Below are positions 55,113-63,162 of a stretch of DNA of 64,000 nucleotides, one piece after another. Below the pieces are notes generated by a model. It made no database searches. It was not told the origin of the DNA and saw only the letters and a program-made list of their open reading frames with translations. Origin of the DNA: Burkholderia pyrrocinia (GTDB taxonomy: Bacteria > Pseudomonadota > Gammaproteobacteria > Burkholderiales > Burkholderiaceae). The stretch lies in assembly GCF_001028665.1 (NCBI RefSeq), contig NZ_CP011503.1, forward strand, positions 3,162,001 through 3,226,000. Reading direction: 5' to 3'. Each line of letters starts with the position of its first letter. The stretch's first letter is position 1. The position numbers and the translations under genes are program-made.

Positions 55113-55261
55113 CGGGTCCCATGCAAGGCTGATACGTCGATTCAATCCCGCCCCGCTGCAATGCCGATCCGCCGCTCGCTGCCCGCCGGATCCGTCTCCG
55201 CGCTGTGCCTAGACTGCCCACCCGGCGCGGATCCGGTGGGCGCTCCGGTCGGCGTGACCTG

Positions 55262-56680
55262 CTATCCGTCGTCGGCGTCCGCGTCGTCCTCTTCACGGTC
55301 GATCCGCCGGTCGAGCGCCGCGAGCGCCGCGCGCACGTCGAGCACGCCGCTGCCGTAGCCCGGCGCGCTTCCGCCCGGAAACGGGCTCGCGCTTTCGACG
55401 AGGAGCGCGCGGAGCGTCGCGCCGTCGATCGGGCTGGCGCGCCGCTCCGCGCGGCTGACGAGCAGCGCGGCGGCCCCGGCGACGAACGGCGCCGCGAAGC
55501 TGGTGCCGGTCGCGCACTGGTAGCCGCGCAGCGCGGCGGTGACGATCCGCTCGCCGGGCGCGCACAGCGCGACGTGCGCGCCCGACGTCGTGAAATGCGC
55601 GGGCCGGCCCGACGCGTCCACCGCGCCGACCGCGATCACGCCGTCGAACGCGGCCGGCCAGAACGCCTCGTCGCGGCCGGAATTGCCGCTTGCGGCAACC
55701 AGCACGCAGCCGTGCGCGAGCGCGTAGCGCACCACGTCCTCGTGCGGCTTCGCCCCGCCGTTCGCGAGCGCCGAATCCGGCGTGCCGAAGCTCATGTTGA
55801 TCACCTTCGCGCCGAGATCGACCGCGATCTTCATCCCGCAGTCGATGTCGGCGAGCGCGCCCATGCCGACCGGGTCCGGCCGGCCCGGCAGGCGCGCGGC
55901 GCCCAGCACGCGGATCGGCAGCAGCGACGCCGCGCCGGCGAGGCCCGGCGGCAGGCATGCGCCGCTCGCGCCGATGATCCCGGCGCAGCCCATGCCGTGG
56001 CCGACGAACGGGTCGTACGGCCGCCGGTCGAAGCGCGCGTGATCGCCGAGCAGCGTCACGCCCGCCGCGAGATCGGTGTCCCTCAACTGCACCGTGTCGA
56101 AGCCGGCACGCCAGCGGTCGACGAATTCCGGATGGACGGGCGCGATGCCGGTGTCGACGATCGCGACGACGATCGCCGGATCGCCGGTTTCGTAAGCCAG
56201 CGCGTCGGGCCCGTTCACGCGCACGCGCGGCGCCCACGCGCCGTCGAGGTCAGCCGCCGCCGGCAGCTCGAACGGCGCGGTCGCGATCCAGTGCGGACAC
56301 GCGTGCTCGACCGCCGGCAACTGGCGCAGCGCGTCGACCAGCGTGCCGATCGGCGTCGTGCGGTCGACTTCGACGAGGAACGTGGCGGCCATCCCGAGCG
56401 CATGCTCGACGTCGTCGTAGCCGAGATGGCGCGCGCCCGGCCGGTGCACGGACTGCGCGGCCGAATACACGCGCGTGACCCGTGCGGCGCCGCCGTGATG
56501 CCGCAGCAGCCGGTCGATCGGCCCGCCGTCGAGCCCCTGCGCGGGCGCCCCGAGCCGCCGCATCACGTCGAGCCGCGCGGGCACCGCGGGCGGCGCCTCG
56601 CCGACGCGCAGCTTCACGAGCAGCGCGCCGGGCACCGCGTAGCCGGCGCCGTGCGGCAGCCAGGGAGCCGGCGCGCTCAT
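55262..56680 (-). CDS. S8 family subtilisin-like peptidase without signal peptide
   Basis: This 472-residue protein has a complete subtilase triad: D176 (VAIVDTG), H228 (GHGMGCAG) and S394 (GTSFAAPFVAG), with oxyanion N333 (ASGNSG). The N-terminal 160 residues could be a propeptide-like or chaperone domain. No signal peptide is visible, so unless exported by a special route it acts in the cytosol, for instance maturing proteins of the same cluster. Its ATG overlaps the IPT-type gene stop (ATGA). Confidence 0.9.
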   Translation of the reverse strand: MSAPAPWLPHGAGYAVPGALLVKLRVGEAPPAVPARLDVMRRLGAPAQGLDGGPIDRLLRHHGGAARVTRVYSAAQSVHRPGARHLGYDDVEHALGMAATFLVEVDRTTPIGTLVDALRQLPAVEHACPHWIATAPFELPAAADLDGAWAPRVRVNGPDALAYETGDPAIVVAIVDTGIAPVHPEFVDRWRAGFDTVQLRDTDLAAGVTLLGDHARFDRRPYDPFVGHGMGCAGIIGASGACLPPGLAGAASLLPIRVLGAARLPGRPDPVGMGALADIDCGMKIAVDLGAKVINMSFGTPDSALANGGAKPHEDVVRYALAHGCVLVAASGNSGRDEAFWPAAFDGVIAVGAVDASGRPAHFTTSGAHVALCAPGERIVTAALRGYQCATGTSFAAPFVAGAAALLVSRAERRASPIDGATLRALLVESASPFPGGSAPGYGSGVLDVRAALAALDRRIDREEDDADADDG

Positions 56681-57498
56681 CGCGTCCCCTCCTCCGGCGC
56701 GCCGGCGCGCACCGCCCGCGCCGGCGCCGATGCGAAATCGAACGCCTGCGCGACGGTGCGGCCGTTGCCCGGATCGACCACCACCTCGCCGGCGAGCTGA
56801 TGCGCGGCCGGCGCGACGATCAGCTCGGCGTCGCGCGCATCGAGCACGCTCACCGGCTCGCCGCCGATCGTCACGCGCGGCGTGCCGCCTGCCGTGAGGT
56901 TGCGCCCGCGGATCCGCATCCACGGCGGCGCCGCCGGCGCGTCCGTGGGCGCGGCATCGCCGCCTGCGCCGTCGCTGCCGTCGCGGAAGATCGGCTCGAC
57001 GTGCGTGACGAGCGGCTCCGACGCACGCGCGAGCGCCGCGCGCAGCCGCTCGACCGGCAGGTTCGCCACGCGTTCGAGCACCCGCTCGCCGCCCTGCTCG
57101 AAGCGCCTCAGTTGCTCGGCGGTCTGCACGCCCGCCCATTCGAGCCGGCGCTGCTCCTCGTCGCTCAGCGTGTTGCCGACGACGTCGCGCAGCGCGGGCT
57201 CGCTGTTGCGCGTCGACGGCAGCGGCGCGTTCTCCTCGATCATCGGCTTCGTGATCGTCGTCAGCGACAGCCGGATCGTGCTCGCGTCGTGGTCGCCGGG
57301 CCCGGCGGGCCGGATGCGCACTTCGCTCTGCACGAATTCGACGTGCGTGCGCAGGTCGAGCGACAGGTCCTTCACCGCGAACGTCAGCGGCAGGTTCAGG
57401 TTCTGCGCCTTCACCGCCATCGCCGTCTGCGCGTGATCGAGCTGCGTCGTCAGCGCCTGGATGAACAGTTCGATCGGCAGGCTGTCGCTCGCGCTCAT
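56677..57498 (-). CDS. IPT/TIG-like protein of sigma-54 cluster (273 aa)
   Basis: The N-terminal half is helical/beta with no recognised domain (LPIELFIQALTTQLDHAQ). The middle (about residues 105-165) has a helix-hairpin-like segment (WAGVQTAEQLRRFEQGG). The C-terminal part (about 195-255) reads MRIRGRNLTAGGTPRVTIGG and resembles an IPT/TIG immunoglobulin-like fold. Such folds often mediate adhesion or assembly. It overlaps the 91-residue gene upstream and the peptidase downstream by 4 bp each. Confidence 0.8.
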   Translation of the reverse strand: MSASDSLPIELFIQALTTQLDHAQTAMAVKAQNLNLPLTFAVKDLSLDLRTHVEFVQSEVRIRPAGPGDHDASTIRLSLTTITKPMIEENAPLPSTRNSEPALRDVVGNTLSDEEQRRLEWAGVQTAEQLRRFEQGGERVLERVANLPVERLRAALARASEPLVTHVEPIFRDGSDGAGGDAAPTDAPAAPPWMRIRGRNLTAGGTPRVTIGGEPVSVLDARDAELIVAPAAHQLAGEVVVDPGNGRTVAQAFDFASAPARAVRAGAPEEGTR

Positions 57499-57770
57499 CG
57501 CCGTGTCCCCGGGTCGTCCGCGGCGCTGCGCGGCATTTCGCACCACGTCATCGACACGCGCGCGAGCGGCGCGTCGAACGCGGTCGGCCAGCGCCAGCGC
57601 GGCGGATTCGCGAACAGTTCGCAGCCGGCGGCCGTGCGCGCCCACGTGAGTTCGAGCGGCAATTCGATCACCATCTCCCGCGCGTGCAGCGCGCGATCCG
57701 GCGACACGATCGTCGCGTGCGCGGCCGACGCGATCGCGGCGAGGCTGGCGAAAAACGGAGCGCGTTGCAT
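57495..57770 (-). CDS. small protein of sigma-54 cluster (91 aa)
   Basis: The product begins MQRAPFFASLAAIASAAHAT, which could be a weak signal peptide or an amphipathic helix. The rest contains no recognised domain. It overlaps the IPT-type gene by 4 bp and starts 11 bp after paralog A, so it is translated as part of the operon. A larger frame upstream of its ATG is antisense-like and was not used. Confidence 0.65.
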   Translation of the reverse strand: MQRAPFFASLAAIASAAHATIVSPDRALHAREMVIELPLELTWARTAAGCELFANPPRWRWPTAFDAPLARVSMTWCEMPRSAADDPGTRR

Positions 57771-57781
57771 GGCGGCGGTCC

Positions 57782-59059
57782 TCACTTGACGGCGCCCGCC
57801 GGCGCGGGCGTGGCGGCGATCGCGGGCGACGGCGCAACGGCGGGCACGACCTCGGCCGGCGACGGCAGCGCCGGCGCCGGCGACGCCTTGTGCACGGGCG
57901 CGGGGCGCGCATGCCGTTCGAGCAGCGTGCGGCGCGCATCGTCGACGAACCGTTCGAGCGGCAGCGTCTCGCTCGCGAAATTGATCTTCACCTCGCCGAA
58001 CAGTTCGGCGCGCAGCTCGCTGTCGGCCTGCACGTTCACGCCGACCGTCGACACCTGCAGCGACGGCGTCGCGTAGGTCGTGCTGCCGCGCGTGCCGAGA
58101 TCGCTGCCCTGGTTCGGGTCGTTCGACACCGCGTAATCGACCTTCGCGGTGTCGGCCGCCACCGCGCGGAACCGCAGGCGCGCGGAGATCGTGCCGTCGC
58201 GCACGACGACGCGGTTCATGCCGAGCAGCACCATCGTCGCGAGCGTCTGCAGGCGGTTCTGCCCGGCCCGCTGCTGCGCCTTCGGCACCAGTTGCGTCTC
58301 GGCCAGCTCCGGCGTCAGCTCCTCCCCCGCGAGATCGAACTCGGCAAGCCACGAGGGCGAGTTCGGCTGGTCCGGCTCGCTGTCGTCCTGCGGCGGCGCG
58401 CTCGCGCGCGGCACCACCTTCGGCTCGCCCTGCGCGTGATCGAGTTCGAGATCCTGCGGATAGTGCGCGACCAGCCAGTCGCGCGCCTGGTTCGGCGTGA
58501 TGTTCTCGCGCGTGAAATCCTCGGCCGACTTGGCGACCGCGCTGACCAGCTCGGCGAACGCCTCCATCTGCCGGATCGACGCCTCGACGATCGCGTCGAA
58601 CGTGCCGTGCACCAGCGCGGCGACGAATTTCGGGAAATCGATCTCGTCGGACAGCGCGCCGGCGCGGCGCGCGATCGTCTCGGTCGCCGCGGCTTTCGGG
58701 CCTGGCGTCTTCGCGGCGCCGTCGCCGGGCGCGGACGAATCCGGCGGAGGATCGGTGGGCGTGCCGGGGTCCGCCGGTGCGGAGGCCGGCGCAAAGCGGT
58801 GCAGTTCGAGCGGCGTACCCAGCGCGCCGGCGGTCGCCGCGGCGCCGCCGAGCCCGCGATGGATTCGATCGAGGTCGGCGAGGATGCCCTGCCGCGCGTG
58901 AGCGGGCAGATCCCGGAACGCCGCGGATCGATGCAGCGACGAACCGAGGTTCGCCGTCAGCGCGCGCGCGGCGTCGACCTCCGCCGACGCCGCGGCGGAG
59001 GCGACGGCCGGCCGCGCGGTGCGGCGAACGGGTGGCGGGGGCGCGGGGAGCATGACCAT
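57782..59059 (-). CDS. sigma-54 cluster paralog A (425 aa)
   Basis: This is the most divergent of the four paralogs and the first in the operon. It has a Pro/Ala N-terminus, DFPKFVAALVHGTFDAIVEA (about residues 140-160), NQARDWLVAHYPQDLEL (about 190-206), LQTLATMVLLGMNRVVVRDG (about 265-285) and VKINFASETLPLERF (about 360-375), then a Pro/Ala tail. The FKSDYFP patch has become FASETLP here. The start lacks a strong ribosome-binding site; 59053 is an alternative. Confidence 0.83.
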   Translation of the reverse strand: MVMLPAPPPPVRRTARPAVASAAASAEVDAARALTANLGSSLHRSAAFRDLPAHARQGILADLDRIHRGLGGAAATAGALGTPLELHRFAPASAPADPGTPTDPPPDSSAPGDGAAKTPGPKAAATETIARRAGALSDEIDFPKFVAALVHGTFDAIVEASIRQMEAFAELVSAVAKSAEDFTRENITPNQARDWLVAHYPQDLELDHAQGEPKVVPRASAPPQDDSEPDQPNSPSWLAEFDLAGEELTPELAETQLVPKAQQRAGQNRLQTLATMVLLGMNRVVVRDGTISARLRFRAVAADTAKVDYAVSNDPNQGSDLGTRGSTTYATPSLQVSTVGVNVQADSELRAELFGEVKINFASETLPLERFVDDARRTLLERHARPAPVHKASPAPALPSPAEVVPAVAPSPAIAATPAPAGAVK

Positions 59060-59086
59060 GATTGCCGGGAGGGGCCGGTCCGTCGC

Positions 59087-62000
59087 TCAGGCCGCGAGCG
59101 CGGCCCAGTGGCTCGCCTGCTCGTAGGTGCCGTCGCCGAACAGGTGCAGCTCGGTGGTCGCCTCGTGGACCGACGCGTCGGGCTCGACGAAGCGGTACGC
59201 GAAATGCACGCGCAGCGCGCCGAACAGCGGCTTGCCGGGCGGATAGCGCTGCGGGTCGTCCTCGATGTGCGCCGTGACGTGCAGCGTGTGTCCCGGCGCG
59301 TCGCTCGCGCCGACGTTGACGATCTGCACGTCGCCGACCGAGCGGCCGTCGAAATGCCAGTCGACGAAGAAATGCGCGCAGACGCGCTGGCCGCCCGGAT
59401 CGTCGAGGTACGGCCAGTCGGTGATGCGGATCGTCGGACCGTCGACCAGCGCACGGTTTGCGGCATCGGCGCCGGCGACGGTTTTCATCCCGTGCAACTG
59501 GTCGAGCGCCCAGGTGACGCCGCCCGCTTCGCCGACCTGCGTGTCGAGCGTGGCGCCCGGCACCGTGCCTGGCGCCACGCTCGGCGGCGACGCATCGGCC
59601 GGCGGCGCGGCCGGGTTCGACGGGACGCCGCCTTCGGCCAGCGTCAGCGTATGCGGCGCGCGTGCGTGCGGGTGGTGCGGATGCGGCCGCGACGGCGTCG
59701 CACCGGCCGCATACGCGAGCGCCTGCGACGCCGATGCATCGCTGCTCCCCGCGTCGCCCGCGCCTGCCCCGGCATCCCCTGCGCCTGCAGCGCCGGTCGG
59801 CGCGCCGGCGTCGGGGCTCGCGGCATCCTGGCCGCCGGCGTCGGTGCCGGCATCGGGCGCACTTGCGGCCGGTGCCGGCAGGCGGCTGCGAATCTCGGCC
59901 GGCAGCTTCGGATCGTTATATGCGTACGAGGTGCCGGCGCCGTTTGACCCCGTCTCGATCCGCTGGATTTCCGACGCGAAGGTGCGGCGCTGGCCGTCGT
60001 CGAGCGCGCTGATCTGCGTCGTGACCGGCACGCCGAGCCGCGCGGCGATCGCGCGCGCGTAGGCCGCCGGATCGTTGCCTTTCAGCATCGGGTTCTTGCC
60101 GTCGTCGGGCGGCGCATAACGCGACATCAGCGCGACGATCGTGTCGTTCGGAAACCTGCCGATGAACGCGATCACCGCGTCGAAGCCGGTCGCGTCATCG
60201 GGGAAGATCGCGAAACCGCCGTTGCGCTTGCCGGCATACGCGCCGTGCGCGTCCGCCCACTCGCCGGCGGTGATGTTGCCGGGGTTGTGGTTGCGCCACG
60301 CCGGCACGCCACCCGTGCGCACCTCGTTCGCAAACACCACGTAGGTGCGGCCGCCCGATATCGCGACGTCGCCCGGCTCGAGCGGCGGCGGCGCATCGAG
60401 CGCATGGGCGCGCGGCGAGCGATAGCGCGCATCGGCGCCGCGCCGGTCCGCGAGGGCAGCCGCCATCGCATAGTCGGCCGGCTTGCCGCGATTCGGCTGG
60501 CGGCCGAGCGCATTGTCCGGATGCAGGATCTGCAGGTTCACGTTCGACATCGTCGCGGCACCTTCATACTCGCTGACGAAATCGGCCCAGCGCAGGATGT
60601 AGCGGCTGCCGGTCGCATGCGTGTTCCGGTAAGGCCCGGGCGCGCCGGGCGTGCCCGCGACGCGATCCCACGGATCCGTGATCCTCACGTAGGTATCCGA
60701 ACCGTCTTCCGCGCCGTCGCTGTACATCCCGGTGACGACGATCGCATGCAGCCCCGGCACTTTCGCGCCGACCCACAGCGGGCCGTGATCTTCGAGCAAT
60801 TGGCGGAACGCGTCGATCGTGTACGACTGCGGCGGCTCGGACGTGAGCCCCATGTCCTGCGCAAACGGCCCGACCTGGCCGGGATCCAGGCCCGTGGCCG
60901 TCGTGCGCCCGCAGATCGACGCGATCGTCTCCGGCGTCAGCGACATCTGGTCGCGCCAGCCGATCACCATCGCGGCCGACGCGGCCCAGCACGAATAGTC
61001 GGTCGGTTGCGCGATCAGCTCGACGCCGTCCCAGTTCAGCGTGTACGACTGGCCGCCGAGCGCCATCGCGCGGCCGTCGTGACGGCGGTTCGCATGATGC
61101 GGCGCGGGGTCGTGGGCCGGCCGCGCGAGCGTGACCGGCTGGCTGCCGGCGGCGAGCGCCTGCGCGGCCGCCGGATGCGCGCTGTCCGCCTGCTGCGCGT
61201 CGCAGCTGCGCGTCGTCACCAGATGCATGTAGTAGTCCCAGTCCCACACCGCGTTCGGACAGTTCACGTGCGACGTGTGCGGATCGGCCTCCGAGTGGCC
61301 GAGGATATGCGTGCGATCGACCGAGATGCCGTACGTGTCGCACAGCCACGCGACGAGCGCGGCGGACGCGCAGTATTCGGCCTGGGTCGGATTGAGCCGC
61401 CCCGCGATCGCGACGTGCTCGATGCCGATGCTGTCGCTGTTCGCGGTGTGCGCATGCCACGCGACGTCGTTGTCGTGGACCATCTGCACGACCTCGCCGT
61501 CGCGCCCGATCACGTAGTGCGCGCTGACGTTCACGTGCGTGCCGTCGCGGGTACGCTGGTCCGGATTCTGGAACCAGTTGATCGTGCTGCGTGTGGTCGC
61601 GGCCTCGGTGATGTGGATCACGACACGCGAGATCGTGCGCGTGCCGCTCACGTGGCGGAAGTTGACGGAGGCCGCCGGCACGAACCGGCTTGCCTGCGGA
61701 TAATCGGGCACGTCGGCGCCGAGCGCGCTTGCGCTCGCGGCCGTGCCGCCGCCTGCCGTTGCCGTGTCGTCCGGAATCGGCCAGTCGATCGCGTGCGTCG
61801 GCGCGTCGTCGTCCGCGGCGGACGCGGCGCCGCTGCCGCCTGTGTCGCCACTGCCACTGGCACCGCCGTCCGCCGTGGGCAGCGGGCCGTAGCCGTCGTC
61901 GTAGTCGGCCAGCGACGCGGCGTGCGCGACGCCGTTCGCGCCCGCCGCATTGCCGCCCGCCGGGGGCGCGGCGACCGGCGTGCCCGGCGACGGCGCGGAC

Positions 62001-62509
62001 TGGCCGTTGCCCTTCGCCGCGATCGGTGCGACGCCGGGCTGCACGACGTCGCCGGCCCATTCGAGTTCCTTCGGCGACGGCACGCCATAGCCCGCCGCGA
62101 TCTGCTGCCGGTTCGGCAGGACCCGCACGCGGCGCAGCGCGCGCTCGCTGAGCCCTTTCAGGCTGATATACGGACTGCCGTCGCCCGGGACGGTCGGCGC
62201 ATCGACCGACTTGTCGCCGACGGCGGCGAGGCCGTAATACAACTTGTCCTGGCCGATGAATCGCGCGACGACGTCGGCCGGCAACAGATAGACGGCCTCG
62301 CCGCGCGCGGCGGTCACGGGGCCGCGCGCGCGGCTCGAATAGAAGTTCGCGCGCGTGCGCCGTGCGCGCGCATCCGGCTTGAACAGCGACGGATCGGTGG
62401 CGATCGCGACCTCGAACGATTTCGGCCCGCCATCCGCGTGGATGGTGAACCCGATCATCGGGAAGCGATCGCTGATCTCGATCCGGTTCGGGCGGATCTG
62501 GCTAGCCAT
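59087..62509 (-). CDS. multidomain amidase / C70-like protease / lysozyme-like protein
   Basis: This 1140-residue protein joins at least three peptidoglycan- or peptide-cleaving segments. Residues about 280-430 are an amidase_2/PGRP-type N-acetylmuramoyl-L-alanine amidase with zinc ligands H299 (VIHIT), H405 (LGHSE) and probably C417 (NCPN). Residues about 485-650 are a papain-like C39/C70 (AvrRpt2-like) protease with C507 (YSCWAAS), H588 (GLHAIVV) and D612 (ITDPWD). Residues about 710-860 carry RNHNPGNI (739-746), as in PRD1 P5-like lysozyme or virion proteins. Low-complexity linkers join them, and a beta-rich tail (about 990-1140) follows. No signal peptide is seen. AAGGAG before ATG 62509 fixes the start. 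Confidence 0.88.
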   Translation of the reverse strand: MASQIRPNRIEISDRFPMIGFTIHADGGPKSFEVAIATDPSLFKPDARARRTRANFYSSRARGPVTAARGEAVYLLPADVVARFIGQDKLYYGLAAVGDKSVDAPTVPGDGSPYISLKGLSERALRRVRVLPNRQQIAAGYGVPSPKELEWAGDVVQPGVAPIAAKGNGQSAPSPGTPVAAPPAGGNAAGANGVAHAASLADYDDGYGPLPTADGGASGSGDTGGSGAASAADDDAPTHAIDWPIPDDTATAGGGTAASASALGADVPDYPQASRFVPAASVNFRHVSGTRTISRVVIHITEAATTRSTINWFQNPDQRTRDGTHVNVSAHYVIGRDGEVVQMVHDNDVAWHAHTANSDSIGIEHVAIAGRLNPTQAEYCASAALVAWLCDTYGISVDRTHILGHSEADPHTSHVNCPNAVWDWDYYMHLVTTRSCDAQQADSAHPAAAQALAAGSQPVTLARPAHDPAPHHANRRHDGRAMALGGQSYTLNWDGVELIAQPTDYSCWAASAAMVIGWRDQMSLTPETIASICGRTTATGLDPGQVGPFAQDMGLTSEPPQSYTIDAFRQLLEDHGPLWVGAKVPGLHAIVVTGMYSDGAEDGSDTYVRITDPWDRVAGTPGAPGPYRNTHATGSRYILRWADFVSEYEGAATMSNVNLQILHPDNALGRQPNRGKPADYAMAAALADRRGADARYRSPRAHALDAPPPLEPGDVAISGGRTYVVFANEVRTGGVPAWRNHNPGNITAGEWADAHGAYAGKRNGGFAIFPDDATGFDAVIAFIGRFPNDTIVALMSRYAPPDDGKNPMLKGNDPAAYARAIAARLGVPVTTQISALDDGQRRTFASEIQRIETGSNGAGTSYAYNDPKLPAEIRSRLPAPAASAPDAGTDAGGQDAASPDAGAPTGAAGAGDAGAGAGDAGSSDASASQALAYAAGATPSRPHPHHPHARAPHTLTLAEGGVPSNPAAPPADASPPSVAPGTVPGATLDTQVGEAGGVTWALDQLHGMKTVAGADAANRALVDGPTIRITDWPYLDDPGGQRVCAHFFVDWHFDGRSVGDVQIVNVGASDAPGHTLHVTAHIEDDPQRYPPGKPLFGALRVHFAYRFVEPDASVHEATTELHLFGDGTYEQASHWAALAA

Positions 62510-62552
62510 GCCCTTCTCCTTTGGCGACGGTTCATGCCGCGCGGTTGCGCGC

Positions 62553-62891
62553 CTATTCGTTGTCCGGTTTGATGCGGGCGCCGCCGTCCGGCGCGCCGTC
62601 GTATCCGGCAATCGACTGCTTGACGACCTCGAACGGGTCGAGTTCGTCGCCCGCTTCGCGGATCGCGCCATACGACGCTTCGAAGCGCTCCACCGATTCC
62701 CGCAGCATTCGCGCGAGCAGCTTCGCGTACGCGGGCCCGGTCACGACCCGGCTGCTCAGCAGCGGCCGCGCGATCTCCACGTTGAACTGCCCGAGATCGA
62801 TCACGAACTCGCAGAGGTTGTGGCCCACTTCGAAATAGTTGACGTAGCGCCGCTCCGGCGGCCGCTGGCCTTTGGTCGAGGTCTTGTGCAT
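62553..62891 (-). CDS. DUF3467-like small protein
   Basis: This 112-residue protein reads RRYVNYFEVGHNLCEFVIDL and then FNVEIARPLLSSRVVTGPAYA, typical of DUF3467. The family forms small beta-rich proteins of unknown role, sometimes near transcription or protein-quality genes. The ATG at 62891 has GGAA upstream; a GTG at 62930 lies inside the predicted promoter and is rejected. It is the first gene of the operon, about 30 nt from the predicted transcription start. Confidence 0.75.
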   Translation of the reverse strand: MHKTSTKGQRPPERRYVNYFEVGHNLCEFVIDLGQFNVEIARPLLSSRVVTGPAYAKLLARMLRESVERFEASYGAIREAGDELDPFEVVKQSIAGYDGAPDGGARIKPDNE

Positions 62892-62930
62892 CGTCTCAGG
62901 TTCCGCGACGTGAGGGACGCGTGCGATCAC

Positions 62931-62945
62931 GCAATTGCCGTACCA
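62931..62945 (-). promoter_or_regulatory. sigma-54 promoter of the cluster
   Basis: On the minus strand the sequence reads TGGTACGGCAATTGCG. This matches the -24/-12 consensus TGGCAC-N5-TTGC, with one change in the -24 element (TGGTAC). It lies 40 bp before the DUF3467-like start, and no competing -35/-10 promoter is evident. Confidence 0.8.
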
Positions 62946-63018
62946 GCCGGGAACACGCGGTCAAATGCGCGGTGCGCGCGGACGGCGCGGCATCCGCGAC
63001 GCGACGGCCGGGAGCGAA

Positions 63019-63146
63019 GTGACAGGCCGATGTGACACCGGGCGATCGCGCGATGGCGCGGCGCGTCGCCCAGGCACGCGCCGCCGTGATCGCGGCACTG
63101 TCACAAGTGGACTAGCAACGGTGTGACACAGTGACAACACGTGACG
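63019..63146. promoter_or_regulatory. repeated TGTGACA boxes, candidate activator sites
   Basis: TGTGACACC (63031), the inverted TGTCACA (63099-63105) and TGTGACACA (63122-63130) are joined by half-sites GTGACAG (63019), AGTGACAA (63130) and CGTGACG (63140). CACTGTCACA and TGTGACACAGTG form an interrupted dyad. They lie about 75-200 bp upstream of the sigma-54 promoter, the usual place for enhancer-binding sites. Confidence 0.65.
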
Positions 63147-63162
63147 CGCGGATCGCGAGCGC

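Noticed and set aside
55059..55261. Gap in the cluster as a transposon scar
   Set aside because: No terminal repeats, target duplication or transposase fragment was seen.
52008..55358. 1116-codon plus-strand frame within the sigma-54 cluster
   Set aside because: It is antisense to several well-spaced operon genes that carry ribosome-binding sites, and its own sequence is Arg/His/Val-rich.
62892..62930. GTG start for the DUF3467-like gene
   Set aside because: It would overlap the predicted sigma-54 promoter and lie upstream of the expected transcript start.
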